DNA of 64,000 bases from Aquabacterium lacunae (GCF_004310865.1 NZ_SIXI01000002.1:496001-560000); one strand, 5' to 3'; shown: positions 41,286 to 53,562, numbered from the stretch's first letter. Notes: generated by a model from the sequence alone, not told the origin. Numbers and translations are program-made.

Positions 41286-42200
41286 TCAGGCGCGCTGGCG
41301 GGCGTGCCAGCTTTCGAAGCACAGGCGCACGGTCTGCCACTGCACCGCCAGCATGCGCTCCAGGTCACGCCCGTAGCCCCCGGCCATGCACACCACCAGG
41401 GGCACGCGCCAGCGCTCGGCCAGCTCCAGCACGCGGCGGTCACGCAGGGCCATGCCGGCATCCGTGAGGGCCAGATGCCCGAGGCGATCGCCCTCGTGGG
41501 CGTCGGCACCGGCCAGGTAGTACATCAGACCGAAGGGACGGTGGGCGTGGGCGGTTTCGAGCTGGCCCAGGGCCAGGTCCAGGGCCGCCAGGTAGGTGGC
41601 GTCATCACACCCCTTGTCCAGCGGCACGTCGAGCGTGCTGGCCGACTTGCGGAACGGGAAGTTCTTGTCGCCATGCAGCGACAGGGTGAACACCTCCTCG
41701 CGCCCGGCAAAGATGTCGGCGGTGCCATTGCCCTGGTGCACGTCCAGGTCGATCACCGCCACGCGCTGCACACCATGGCGCAAGGCCTGCTCAGCCGCCA
41801 CGGCCACGTCGTTGAACACGCAAAAGCCACTGCCCTTGGCCCGCTGGGCGTGGTGGGTGCCGCCAGCCAGGTTCAAGGCCACGCCTTGCAGGCGGGCCAG
41901 CGCCGTGGCCTCCAGCGTGGCCCCGACCGACCGGCATGAACGCTCGACCATGGTGGGCGAATGCGGAAAGCCGATCTCGCGCCAGGCCTCCGGGGCCAGG
42001 GTGCCTTGCAGCACGGCCGCCACGTAGGCTGGATCGTGCGCCGCCTGCAGTTCGGCCTCTGTGGCCGCGCGGGCCTCTTGCACCACCACATCGGGCAGCT
42101 GGGCCTGCACCTGCTCACGCAGAAGGCGATACTTGGCCATGGGAAAGCGATGCCCCTCGGGCAAGGGCGGATCGAAACGATCGCAATGGAAAGCATGCAT
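41286..42200 (-). CDS. Histone deacetylase-family amidohydrolase
   Basis: A 304-residue member of the HDAC/acetylpolyamine amidohydrolase superfamily. The twin histidines G-G-T-H-H-A are at 113-118, zinc ligands in V-I-D-L-D-V-H-Q-G-N-G-T at 149-160, then G-A-D-A-H-E-G-D for the third ligand, and the catalytic Tyr region A-G-G-Y-G-R. Bacterial members remove acetyl groups from polyamines, acetoin or unknown small amides. The ATG at 42200 gives a standard N-terminus M-H-A-F-H-C-D; the open frame runs far upstream to 43751 but that part is antisense to the TetR and RND adaptor genes. It is divergent from the TetR regulator by 117 bp. Confidence 0.9.
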   Translation of the reverse strand: MHAFHCDRFDPPLPEGHRFPMAKYRLLREQVQAQLPDVVVQEARAATEAELQAAHDPAYVAAVLQGTLAPEAWREIGFPHSPTMVERSCRSVGATLEATALARLQGVALNLAGGTHHAQRAKGSGFCVFNDVAVAAEQALRHGVQRVAVIDLDVHQGNGTADIFAGREEVFTLSLHGDKNFPFRKSASTLDVPLDKGCDDATYLAALDLALGQLETAHAHRPFGLMYYLAGADAHEGDRLGHLALTDAGMALRDRRVLELAERWRVPLVVCMAGGYGRDLERMLAVQWQTVRLCFESWHARQRA

Positions 42201-42290
42201 GGAGGCAGCATAACGACGCCTTTGTGCTGCGACGGCGACAGCCGCTTGACACGCTTGGGTTGACCGCAAGCCCACGGGCTGGCTACCATT

Positions 42291-42310
42291 ACTGACCGAC
42301 CAGTCATTAA
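42291..42310. promoter_or_regulatory. Candidate operator ahead of the TetR/RND operon
   Basis: The stretch ACTGACCGACCAGTCATTAA contains TGAC-N6-GTCA, of the type bound by TetR regulators of RND efflux operons. It ends 7 bp before the TetR ATG at 42318, so bound repressor would block the promoter or initiation. Confidence 0.55.
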
Positions 42311-42317
42311 GCAGCAC

Positions 42318-43016
42318 ATGCCCGATCGCATGGCGCGCCCGCAGCCTCCTTCCCCAGAGGCCGCGTGCGAGCCCTCCTCGCCCACCCGCCAACGCCGCAA
42401 GGCCGAGCGACCGCAGCAACTGCTGGAGGCCGCCTACACCCAGTTCACCACCCGTGGGCTGGCGGCCACACGCACCGAAGACGTGGCCCAGCTGGCCGGG
42501 GTGTCCAAGGGCACGCTGTTTCGCTACTACCCCAGCAAGGACGAGCTGTTCAAGGCCGTGATCCGCCATTACCTGGTGGAGGTGATCGACGCCAGCCGCG
42601 ACCTGTCCGATCAATGGCAAGGCGGCACCGACGACCTGCTCAAGATGCTGGCGCACACCTGGTGGCAGCGCTTTGGGCAAAGCCACGCGGCCGGCATCTT
42701 CAAGCTGATCGTGGCCGAGGTGGGCAACATGCCCGAGCTGGCCCAGTTCTATGTCGACGAGGTGATCACGCCCACCTACCAGCTGGTGTCGCGCGCCGTG
42801 CAGCGTGGCATCGACAGGCAGGAGTTCCGGCCTGTCGAAGTGACCGCCGTGGTGCAAGCCCTGATGGCCACCGCCCAGTTCCTGGTGCTGTACCCCCAAT
42901 GCACGGCCACCTGCCAGCACAACCCCATGCCGCTGGAGCCTGAGCGATTCATGAACACCCAGATCGACCTGCTGCTGTCGGGTCTGCGTCAGCCGCCCTC
43001 CGGGCGCGAAGGATGA
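42318..43016 (+). CDS. TetR-family regulator of an RND efflux operon
   Basis: A 232-residue AcrR-like regulator. A proline- and arginine-rich start is followed by the helix-turn-helix T-R-T-E-D-V-A-Q-L-A-G-V-S-K-G-T-L-F-R-Y at about residues 52-71, then Y-P-S-K-D-E-L-F-K-A-V. The C-terminal domain resembles TetR_C of efflux repressors. It lies 4 bp before the RND adaptor and shares its strand, so it probably represses its own operon via the palindrome at 42291-42310; the inducing compound is unknown. An alternative Met is at codon 5. Confidence 0.88.
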   Translation: MPDRMARPQPPSPEAACEPSSPTRQRRKAERPQQLLEAAYTQFTTRGLAATRTEDVAQLAGVSKGTLFRYYPSKDELFKAVIRHYLVEVIDASRDLSDQWQGGTDDLLKMLAHTWWQRFGQSHAAGIFKLIVAEVGNMPELAQFYVDEVITPTYQLVSRAVQRGIDRQEFRPVEVTAVVQALMATAQFLVLYPQCTATCQHNPMPLEPERFMNTQIDLLLSGLRQPPSGREG

Positions 43017-43020
43017 GGCC

Positions 43021-44184
43021 ATGCGCGTGAACAAAAGCTGGTGGATCGCACTGCTGGTGGTGGGTCTGGGCACTGCAGGCGTGGTGCGCACCATCGTGGC
43101 CAAGCGCCTGGCCCAGGCGAACCTGGCACAGACTGACGCTGGCACGTCCCGGGCCCTGACTCTGGCCAATGCCGATCTGTGGCGCGTCAGCGAGCAGACC
43201 CTGGTGCGCAGCGTCGCGGTGTCGGGCACGGCCCGCGCTGTGCAATCGGCCGTGGTCAAGGCCCGAACAGCGGGTGAAGTGACCCAGGTGCGGGTGCGTG
43301 AAGGCATGTCCGTGAAAGCCGGGCAACTGCTGGTGCAGCTCGATGCCCGTGATGCCCAGGTCCGACTGGAGCAGGCGCGCCAGCAGGCCGACGCAGCCAA
43401 GGCGCAATTGGCCATCGCCCAGCGCACGCTGGAGAACCAGCAGGCCCTGGTCGGCCAGGGCTTCATCTCGCGCACGGCCCTGGACACGGCCCAGTTCAAC
43501 GCCGAGGCGGCCCAGGCCACCTGGCAGGCTGCGCAGGCCAACGCCCGCCTGGCCGACAAGGCCCTGGCTGACACGCGCGTGCTGGCGCCCCTGTCAGGCA
43601 CCGTGTCGAAGCAGCATGTGCAGGCCGGTGAACATGTGAACCCCGATGCCCGGTTGATCGAAGTGGTCGACCTGTCGCGCATGGAAATGGAAGTGAGCCT
43701 GCAGCCGACCGATGTGGCGCAGTTGCAGGCGGGAACCCCCGGCCAGGTCACGGTGGACGGGGTGCCCCAGCCCCTGGCTGTTCAGGTGGCGCGCATCAAC
43801 CCCAGCGCAGCGCCAGCGACACGGGCCCTGACCGTTTACCTCAGCGTGGCCGCCCACCCGGCCTTGCGACAGGGCCTGTTCGCCCGCGGGCAGCTCACCC
43901 TTGGGCGAGATACCGGACTGCTGGTGCCGCGCACCGTGGTGCACACGGGCACGCAAGGGCCGTTCGTGCAGGTGGTGCGCCAGGGGCGCGTGGTGCACCA
44001 GGCGGTCGGGCTGGGTGCCGAAGGCCACCTGGTTGATGTGGCGCCCACACCCGAAGCCCGAGTGGTGCGCATCACACGGGGCCTGCAAGCGGGCGACGAG
44101 GTGCTGCGTGAAAGTCTGGGCCTGGTGCGCGAAGGCACGCCTGTGCAACGCAGCCCTGGCGGCGCCAACGGCATGAAAGGCTGA
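43021..44184 (+). CDS. RND efflux periplasmic adaptor subunit
   Basis: A 387-residue membrane-fusion protein. An N-terminal membrane anchor (residues about 5-23) is followed by the barrel-sandwich lipoyl segment G-E-V-T-Q-V-R-V-R-E-G-M-S-V-K-A-G-Q-L-L-V-Q-L (given here with its hinge), an alpha-helical hairpin rich in A-Q-L at 110-180, then L-S-G-T-V-S-K-Q and the beta-barrel. It links the inner-membrane pump, 3 bp downstream, to a TolC-type channel. The outer-membrane partner could be the TolC-family protein encoded at 48186, though a methyltransferase gene lies between. No cargo can be inferred. Confidence 0.9.
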   Translation: MRVNKSWWIALLVVGLGTAGVVRTIVAKRLAQANLAQTDAGTSRALTLANADLWRVSEQTLVRSVAVSGTARAVQSAVVKARTAGEVTQVRVREGMSVKAGQLLVQLDARDAQVRLEQARQQADAAKAQLAIAQRTLENQQALVGQGFISRTALDTAQFNAEAAQATWQAAQANARLADKALADTRVLAPLSGTVSKQHVQAGEHVNPDARLIEVVDLSRMEMEVSLQPTDVAQLQAGTPGQVTVDGVPQPLAVQVARINPSAAPATRALTVYLSVAAHPALRQGLFARGQLTLGRDTGLLVPRTVVHTGTQGPFVQVVRQGRVVHQAVGLGAEGHLVDVAPTPEARVVRITRGLQAGDEVLRESLGLVREGTPVQRSPGGANGMKG

Positions 44185-44187
44185 ACC

Positions 44188-47397
<3,210 letters not shown>

Positions 47398-47476
47398 AAT
47401 AACGGGTTTGGCAGTGCAGCGCGCTGCCCCCTGACAAGATTCAACCGGTTCCTGCCGGCAACCCTGGAAACGCACC

Positions 47477-48130
47477 ATGAACGTCGAACAAGCCCGCTTC
47501 AACATGATCGAACAACAGATCCGCCCGTGGGACGTGCTGGACACGTCCGTGCTGGCCCTGCTGTCGGTCGTTCGCCGTGAGAATTTCGTGCCGGCCGCCC
47601 ACCGCAGCCTGGCCTTCATGGACATCGAGATTCCCCTGCCCGGCGGCCAGAACATGCTGGCCCCGCGCGTGGAAGCCCGCATGGTGCAGGACCTGAACCT
47701 GTCCAAGCGCGACCGTGTGCTGCTGATCGGTGCCGGTTCGGGCTACATGGCCGCCTTGATCGCCCACAAGGCCCAGCGCGTGATCGCCATGGAAAACCGC
47801 CCCGAGCTGGTCGAATTCGCCCGCACCAACCTGCGCAACAACCAGGTGCACAACGCCGAAGTGGCCCTGGGTGAAGGCAGCGAAGGCCTGCCGGCGCAAG
47901 GCCCCTTCGACGCCATCGTGCTGACCGGCTCGGTCACCGCCGTGCCCCAGACCCTGTTCGACCAGGTCAAGGCCGGCGGCCGCCTGCTGGCCATCGTCGG
48001 CCGTGAGCCGGTCATGCAGGCCACCCTGTTCACCAAGGCTGCTGATGGCAGCCTGACCTCTCGCCGCCTCTTCGACACCGTGGCCACCCCGCTGGACCGC
48101 ATGGCTGCCGAAGCTGGCTTCACTTTCTGA
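47477..48130 (+). CDS. pcm: Protein-L-isoaspartate O-methyltransferase family protein
   Basis: A 217-residue SAM-dependent methyltransferase of the PCMT family. The SAM motif V-L-L-I-G-A-G-S-G-Y-M-A-A-L is at about residues 77-90, and M-I-E-Q-Q-I-R-P-W-D-V at 10-20 is the conserved start of the short betaproteobacterial type. In other organisms the enzyme repairs isoaspartyl residues. It lies directly before the TolC-type gene (55 bp), an arrangement frequent in betaproteobacteria. The canonical Pcm signature V-L-E-I-G-T-G-S-G is altered, so the repair function is less certain than the fold. Confidence 0.85.
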   Translation: MNVEQARFNMIEQQIRPWDVLDTSVLALLSVVRRENFVPAAHRSLAFMDIEIPLPGGQNMLAPRVEARMVQDLNLSKRDRVLLIGAGSGYMAALIAHKAQRVIAMENRPELVEFARTNLRNNQVHNAEVALGEGSEGLPAQGPFDAIVLTGSVTAVPQTLFDQVKAGGRLLAIVGREPVMQATLFTKAADGSLTSRRLFDTVATPLDRMAAEAGFTF

Positions 48131-48185
48131 CCCCTGTATCGGCCCCACCGCCCTGGCCTGTTCGAGTCGATCCCAAAGGAAACCC

Positions 48186-49556
48186 ATGTTGCATCACGGT
48201 CCCTGCCAACGTCCCGCTTCGAGCCTGCGCCGCACTGCGGCGGCCGTGGCATTGCTTGCATCCTGCTGGGCGGCAGGCGCCAGCGCCCAGAGCCTGAGCG
48301 AGCTGTACCAGACGGCCCGCGGCTACGACGCGGCCTTCCTGGCCGCCCAGGCCCAGGCAGAGGCCACCGGGTACAAGGTTGAACAGGCCAAGGCGGCCAA
48401 CTTGCCCAATGTGGGCCTGAAAGGTTCGATCTCGCGCAACCAGTTCGAGCCGGCCAACAAGAACTTCCAGTTGGGCAATGTCGACAAGTTCCACTTCACG
48501 AACAAGTCACTGGCCCTGCAGGCCCGTCAGTCGCTGTACAACAAGGGCGTGACCACTTCGATTCAGCAGTCAGAAGAATCACTGAAAGTCGCCCAGGCCG
48601 AGCTTCGTGTGGCCGAATCCGACCTGATCGTGCGTCTGTCGCAGGCCTATTTCGACGTGCTGGGCGCCCGCGATGCCCTGACCACGGCCCAGACCAACAA
48701 GAAGGCCCTGGCCGAGCAGCTGGCATCGGCCAAGCGCAATTTCGAAGTCGGCAACGCCACCATCACCGACACCCGCGAAGCCCAGGCCCGCTTTGACCTG
48801 GCCACCGCGCAGGAAATCGCAGCCGAGAACGACCTGAAGGTCAAGTCGATCGCGCTGGACCAATTGGTTGGCCTGAGCAATGTTCAGCCGCTGCCGCTGG
48901 CCGCACCGGCACAAAGCCCGGTACTGAGCCCCGCCACTGCCGACGAATGGGTGGCCCTGACGGCCGACTCACCCAATGTGGTCAAGGCTCAGGTCGCCCT
49001 GGACATCGCACGCATCGAATCTGGCAAGGCGCAAGGCGAGCACCTGCCCACCGCCGACCTGGTGGGCACCATCAGCCGCACCGAGGTCGATGGCTCGGCC
49101 TCGGCCGCGCTGGCGTCCAGCACGGGCACCAATGCCTCCATCGGTGTGGAAGTGAACGTGCCAGTGTTCGCCGGCTTTGCCACCACCAACCGCATCAAGG
49201 AAAGCGCCTCTCTGTTGACCAAGAGCGAGCGTGACCTGGATAACGCCCGCCGCAGCATGGCCCTGGCCACCCGCCAGGCCTTCTTCGGCGTGCAGTCCGG
49301 GCAGGCACAGGTCAAGGCCCTGGAAGCAGCCGAAGCCTCGGCCAAGCTGGCCCTGGAAGCCACGCAACTGGGCTACCGTGTGGGCGTGCGCGTGAACAAG
49401 GACGTGCTGGACGCCCAGACCGCCCTGGCCACCACCCAACGCGACTTGTCCAAGGCTCGCTACGACGTGATCGTGGGCACCATGAAGCTGCGCCAGCTCA
49501 GCGGCAGCCTCAAGGCCGAAGACCTGGACAACCTCAACAAGCTGCTGACCCGCTGA
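48186..49556 (+). CDS. tolC: TolC-family outer-membrane efflux protein
   Basis: A 456-residue outer-membrane channel protein of the type I secretion/TolC subfamily. A signal peptide (to about residue 34, ending G-A-S-A) precedes S-L-S-E-L-Y-Q-T-A-R-G-Y-D-A-A-F. Two long coiled-coil repeats give the family's internal duplication, each with an A-R-x-x-L or T-D-T-R-E-A-Q-A-R motif. It probably partners inner-membrane pumps for drug or protein export, such as the RND system a short distance upstream. A strong hairpin terminator follows. The last residues L-L-T-R end the second coiled coil as usual. Confidence 0.92.
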   Translation: MLHHGPCQRPASSLRRTAAAVALLASCWAAGASAQSLSELYQTARGYDAAFLAAQAQAEATGYKVEQAKAANLPNVGLKGSISRNQFEPANKNFQLGNVDKFHFTNKSLALQARQSLYNKGVTTSIQQSEESLKVAQAELRVAESDLIVRLSQAYFDVLGARDALTTAQTNKKALAEQLASAKRNFEVGNATITDTREAQARFDLATAQEIAAENDLKVKSIALDQLVGLSNVQPLPLAAPAQSPVLSPATADEWVALTADSPNVVKAQVALDIARIESGKAQGEHLPTADLVGTISRTEVDGSASAALASSTGTNASIGVEVNVPVFAGFATTNRIKESASLLTKSERDLDNARRSMALATRQAFFGVQSGQAQVKALEAAEASAKLALEATQLGYRVGVRVNKDVLDAQTALATTQRDLSKARYDVIVGTMKLRQLSGSLKAEDLDNLNKLLTR

Positions 49557-49614
49557 TCCCGCGGATCCCGCCGATGTGCGGGCGGGGCACCCGGCGGGTG
49601 CCCTTGGGTCCATC

Positions 49615-49636
49615 AGGCGCCTTCGGGCGCCTTTTT
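49615..49636 (+). terminator. Intrinsic terminator after tolC
   Basis: A 7-bp stem AGGCGCC/GGCGCCT with a TTCG tetraloop and a following run of four T. A second hairpin, GGGGCACCC/GGGTGCCC, lies about 20 bp before it. It ends the pcm-tolC unit and abuts the convergent PepSY gene. Confidence 0.9.
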
Positions 49637-50805
49637 CATGGGCTCAAGTCAACGCGCGAGCGATGCAGGCGCCCTCGCCGCTTGTGCCACCAGCGCATCA
49701 GCCCAGTGCCCACGCTGAGCAGCCAGGCCACGCCGGCCAGCAGCACCGCCACACGCCCGACCAGGCCCAGGGCCTCGCCGCTGTGCAGCGGGTGCAGCCA
49801 GGCCAGCACCGATTCGGCGCCCGAGTGCCGGGCCGGGTCGCGCACGGCCAGCACCTCTCCCGTCTGCGCGTGCACCCACACCAGGCTGCGCGGAAACCGC
49901 CGGCCGGGCTCGTCAGGTTGCCACAGCCGCACGCGCCACACCGGCATGCCGCGCCCTGGTGTCTCGACCCAGCGCAACTCGGCCCCCGGGAACTGGGCCT
50001 GTGCACGGGCGATGACCGTGTCCGCGGTCATGGTGGCCTGCCCGACCTCGAAGTCAGGCGCGTGAAACGAAGGGGCAGGCTGCACGCTCGACACCCTCTG
50101 CAGCAGGGGCTTGAACCAGTCGGGCTCGGCCAGCATCACACCCGTGCCCACCAGCAGCAACCACACGGGCAACACGAGGGCACCCAGCACACCATGCAGG
50201 TCATACACCCACTGCTGCGCCCGGCCGCGCCAACGCACCTGCAAGGCCCTGCCAGGACGCCTGGCCCGCCACCACAGGCACAAGCCCACGCCCATCAGGG
50301 GCACGGTGGCCAAACCCAAGATGGCCAGCACCGTTCGCCCGGCGCGGTCCAGCAGCAGGGTGTAATGCAGGTCGTACAGCCAGGTCACCAGGTACTGGCC
50401 CCAGAAGCGCTCGGCCAGCACCTCACCCCGGTCGGGCGCCAACATCACCATCAAGGGCGCGAACTCACGCCCCTGGGTTTCAGCAGGCTTCATGTAGCGC
50501 GCCTGGGCGGGCCAGCCGGGCTGCAAAGGCATCTCGATGCGCCAGGAGCCCACGCGATCGGGATGGTGTGCCCGCAACGCTTGCCACTGCTGCTGCACCA
50601 CCCCGGGAACCGGCAGAGCGTCCGGGGCTGGGCGATGCCTGCCCGCATGATCCCCGCCGGTTGCCGCGGCCTGCCACTGAGGGTGCAGCCACAGGTCGAT
50701 CTCGGGGTAGAACACCAGCAAGGACCCGGTCAGAGCGAGCACACCGACCACCGCCGACAAGGCCAGGCCCAGCCACCGATGCAGCCAGGTCAGCCAGCCC
50801 CTCAC
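49636..50805 (-). CDS. PepSY-domain inner-membrane protein, likely ferric/metal reductase
   Basis: A 389-residue protein with four membrane spans and a large periplasmic PepSY-type domain. It starts with GTG at 50805, whose bases overlap the TonB receptor stop (GTGA), giving V-R-G-W-L-T-W-L-H-R-W-L-G-L-A-L, the usual first helix with the conserved H in W-L-H-R-W-L-G. Another conserved histidine lies in Y-D-L-H-Y-T, and a third in Y-D-L-H-G-V-L-G-A-L-V. This pattern is that of PepSY-associated TM proteins that reduce ferric siderophores after TonB-dependent uptake. A longer frame extends into the receptor gene and is rejected. Coupling to the receptor supports a role in metal acquisition. Confidence 0.88.
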   Translation of the reverse strand: MRGWLTWLHRWLGLALSAVVGVLALTGSLLVFYPEIDLWLHPQWQAAATGGDHAGRHRPAPDALPVPGVVQQQWQALRAHHPDRVGSWRIEMPLQPGWPAQARYMKPAETQGREFAPLMVMLAPDRGEVLAERFWGQYLVTWLYDLHYTLLLDRAGRTVLAILGLATVPLMGVGLCLWWRARRPGRALQVRWRGRAQQWVYDLHGVLGALVLPVWLLLVGTGVMLAEPDWFKPLLQRVSSVQPAPSFHAPDFEVGQATMTADTVIARAQAQFPGAELRWVETPGRGMPVWRVRLWQPDEPGRRFPRSLVWVHAQTGEVLAVRDPARHSGAESVLAWLHPLHSGEALGLVGRVAVLLAGVAWLLSVGTGLMRWWHKRRGRLHRSRVDLSP

Positions 50806-52883
50806 AGGCTCACCTGCACCGACAGGTACACCGCCCTCGGCGCACCGGGCGAGAACATGGGTTGGTACGCCCCGGAAGGCCAGAAAAAGTTGTCCCACCA
50901 CACGTACTCGTGGCGGCGGTTCAGCAGGTTTTTCACCTGCAGGTCCACGCTCACGGTCGGGCTCAAGGCATGCCGCACCGATGCATCGAAGAGCACATGC
51001 CCTCCGTGCTTGCCCTGGGCATTGAGGTCGTCGATGAAGTAAGAGCCTTGTGCCCGCCCCTGCACACCCAGCACCCAGCCAGGCAGCCCGCTGTATGCCA
51101 TGCCCACATTGGCCACATAGCGCGGCGTGCTGAACACCTCCTTGCCGGCCACCGAGGTGCTGGCCAGTGCATAACCCCCCCGCACCTTGGCCTGCTGCCA
51201 CGACTGCGAAGCCCACAGCTTCCAGTGATCAGCCACGGTGGCCGAGGCCGACAGGTCCACGCCTTCTCGACGGGTGGCCCCCAGTTGCTGTGCGACGCCT
51301 GCGCTGGGCAGGTTGGCGACCTCGTCTGTGGCATCTTGACGCCACCATGCCAGACGGGCTTCCGACTGCGGAGCCCACTGCCAACGGCTGCCCAGCTCGT
51401 AGCCGGTGTTGATGGAAGGCTCGGTGCTGGCAGGCGGCGTGCTGGGGTAGGCATTGCTGCCCGACCCGGTCAGGATCTGGAAGGTCTTGCCCCAGTTGGC
51501 GTACACGTTGGCCTGCGCATTCAAGGCGTGCACCACACTCAGCTTGGGCTGAGGGATCCAGCCGTAATCTTTCAGACTGGCGGCCTTGCCCGTGGCGTTG
51601 TAGCGCACATGGCCCGTGAACTGGTCCATGCGCAAGGCTGGCACCACCTTCCAACCGGGCAACGGCTTCCACACGCCCTGCATGTAGGCACCCACGTTGT
51701 CGAGCGAGTAGTTCGCGTCATTCGAGGTGGTGGCTGGCGTAGAGAAATCGGTCGGCACCGCAAAGGCGTAGAAATACCGCTGGTAGCGGTTGGCCTGCTG
51801 CTCCAGGTTGGCACCAGCCTCCAGCGTGAGCCGCTCGTTGAGCCGCCAGGTGAGCTGACCGATCCAGCCCGACTGGTCTTCCACCCAATGCCTGCGCTGA
51901 CGTGGCGCATTCGAGCCGCTGTAACCTGTGTAGGTCACGAAGCGATCATCGTCGATGCTGTTGACGTACAGCAGGCTGCTCCACTGCAGATCGTCGGTCG
52001 GCTGGTGGCCCACGCGGACACTGAGGTGCTGCATGGCACGGTCGTCGTGGTCATTGGCATTGCGGGCGGCCGACTGGAAACGGTCAGCCGCCAGCTCGGC
52101 CGCGGTCAGGTAACCCGCCTCTTGTGCATCTTGCTGCGACAGCCGGGCCGTGACGCCCAGGGTCCAAGCCGAGTTCGGCCGGAACGTCCACTTGCCACTG
52201 GCCGCCAGTTTCTCCGAACGGCCATGGTCTCTGTGGCCCTCGGTGTATTGGTGCTGCAAGGCGTAGTTCTGCGACCACCGCGGCCCTTCACGACCCAGCG
52301 CCAATTGCACCTCGCGGGCACCCCAACTGCCCACCGTGACACGGCCTTCGCTGTAACGGCCACCCTGGCGGGTGAACAGCTGCACGTTGCCCCCGATGTT
52401 GTGCAGGCCGTAGCGGGGGTCATTGGTACCCTTGATCACCTCCACCGATTCCAGGTCCAGCGGCACCACCATGTCGAAATGGCGCAGGTTGCCACTGTTC
52501 ACGTTGCTGGGCACGCCATCGATCAGCAGCTTGACGCCGTTGATGTACCCCTCGCCGTTGAAAGCTCGGAACGAGGGCTTGCCCGATTCAGCACCCAGGC
52601 GGAACTCGGTGAGCTGCACGCCGGGCATCAGGCCCAGCACCTCCCAGCTCTGGGCAAAGTGCTGGCCGGCCAGGCGCTCAGCACCGATGGCGTCGACCGA
52701 GGTGAGGATCTGTCGCGAGGGCAGCGACACCGTGCGGGGCGCCACCACGGTCACGTCATCGAGGGCTTGCGCCTGGGCTGTACCCAACGCATTCAAGGCG
52801 GCCAGGCAGGCCGCGGCGCACACGTTCAACCGAATGCCCCCCCGCAGGCAGGGACGGTGGATGGTCTGAAAGTTCTGATTCAC
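50802..52883 (-). CDS. TonB-dependent outer-membrane receptor
   Basis: A 693-residue receptor. A long signal peptide ends near residue 40 (A-Q-A-Q-A), a plug domain follows with D-V-T-V-V-A-P-R, D-G-V-P-S-N-V-N, L-E-S-V-E-V-I-K-G and G-G-N-V-Q-L, and a beta barrel fills the rest. The start is GTG at 52883, with GGAG 6 bp ahead; an upstream ATG would add a non-signal segment. The final segment lacks a C-terminal Phe, ending V-Q-V-S-L. The overlap with the PepSY gene and the DUF2946-like gene 160 bp upstream indicate a metal (iron, haem or copper) uptake operon; the ligand is unknown. Confidence 0.9.
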   Translation of the reverse strand: MNQNFQTIHRPCLRGGIRLNVCAAACLAALNALGTAQAQALDDVTVVAPRTVSLPSRQILTSVDAIGAERLAGQHFAQSWEVLGLMPGVQLTEFRLGAESGKPSFRAFNGEGYINGVKLLIDGVPSNVNSGNLRHFDMVVPLDLESVEVIKGTNDPRYGLHNIGGNVQLFTRQGGRYSEGRVTVGSWGAREVQLALGREGPRWSQNYALQHQYTEGHRDHGRSEKLAASGKWTFRPNSAWTLGVTARLSQQDAQEAGYLTAAELAADRFQSAARNANDHDDRAMQHLSVRVGHQPTDDLQWSSLLYVNSIDDDRFVTYTGYSGSNAPRQRRHWVEDQSGWIGQLTWRLNERLTLEAGANLEQQANRYQRYFYAFAVPTDFSTPATTSNDANYSLDNVGAYMQGVWKPLPGWKVVPALRMDQFTGHVRYNATGKAASLKDYGWIPQPKLSVVHALNAQANVYANWGKTFQILTGSGSNAYPSTPPASTEPSINTGYELGSRWQWAPQSEARLAWWRQDATDEVANLPSAGVAQQLGATRREGVDLSASATVADHWKLWASQSWQQAKVRGGYALASTSVAGKEVFSTPRYVANVGMAYSGLPGWVLGVQGRAQGSYFIDDLNAQGKHGGHVLFDASVRHALSPTVSVDLQVKNLLNRRHEYVWWDNFFWPSGAYQPMFSPGAPRAVYLSVQVSL

Positions 52884-53042
52884 TGCGATCTCCGTGCGGG
52901 ACGCAGGAGGCCGGACGCACCGACCCCACAGGGTCAGGTGCAGGCTGGGTGCCCAACCGGACCGCGCCAACGTGCCCGCTGATTCTCAAAGCGCCCTGCC
53001 ACAGGCAGGGACCAAGCGCCCGTTCAGGCGCACCTTGAACAA

Positions 53043-53447
53043 TCAGGCAGACCGAGGCGGCCCTCGAGCGGACCACCGCCATGCAGGTGCAGTGTGGGGC
53101 TCAAGCGCATCGTCAGTGGGCGTCTGCGCGTTGGCGACGTTCGCCGCCGGAAGATGCGCCTGCGATGCGCCAGGCGGAGCGGCAAAAGGCAGACACAGCG
53201 CGCAATCGAGGGAGTGCAGCGACGCCAGCAGGCCGGTCGCGTCTGATGCCGAGCCACCCGCGTCGAGGCTCGCACGGTCGGCACCCAGGGCACTGCCCGC
53301 GCGGTCAGGGGCCGCGGCACAGATGGCACCCAGCAGTTGGGGTGATGAACTGGCCCAGACCGGTGCCAGTGCCGACCAGCCCAAAACCGACCACAACAAC
53401 GCCACGACCAGGCAGGTCAGGAGGCGAGCGCGGCGAAGGGCGTGCAT
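53043..53447 (-). CDS. DUF2946-like small membrane/periplasmic protein
   Basis: A 134-residue protein with a basic N-terminus and one hydrophobic segment (about residues 10-31), which may be a signal peptide ending P-V-W-A. The central region has H-S-L-D-C-A-L-C-L-P at about 77-86, an H-x3-C-x2-C arrangement found in DUF2946 proteins that accompany TonB-dependent metal receptors. It lies upstream of the receptor on the same strand. Metal binding is suggested by the motif, not shown. It begins 20 bp after the tRNA-Thr 3' end region; the promoter is not evident. Confidence 0.55.
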   Translation of the reverse strand: MHALRRARLLTCLVVALLWSVLGWSALAPVWASSSPQLLGAICAAAPDRAGSALGADRASLDAGGSASDATGLLASLHSLDCALCLPFAAPPGASQAHLPAANVANAQTPTDDALEPHTAPAWRWSARGPPRSA

Positions 53448-53467
53448 CGTGGGTGTGAAAATGGGGG

Positions 53468-53543
53468 TGGTGCCGGCTGTCGGGTTCGAACTGACGACCT
53501 ACCGCTTACAAGGCGGTTGCTCTACCAACTGAGCTAAGCCGGC
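53468..53543 (-). tRNA. tRNA-Thr(TGT)
   Basis: A 76-nt cloverleaf on the minus strand with encoded CCA (53468-53470). The anticodon loop CTTGTAA gives TGT (positions 53508-53510). The acceptor stem is perfect and the anticodon stem is ACCGC/GCGGT. The T stem is GTCAG/CCGAC with one A-C mismatch at the fourth pair, which is unusual. Otherwise all features are normal. Confidence 0.95.
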
Positions 53544-53562
53544 GCCGCTTGCATTCTACAAG

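Noticed and set aside
42201-43751. N-terminal extension of the HDAC-like gene, making an 821-residue protein
   Set aside because: The extension is antisense to the TetR and RND adaptor genes and is rich in Ser, Arg and Cys; the HDAC fold starts at 42200.
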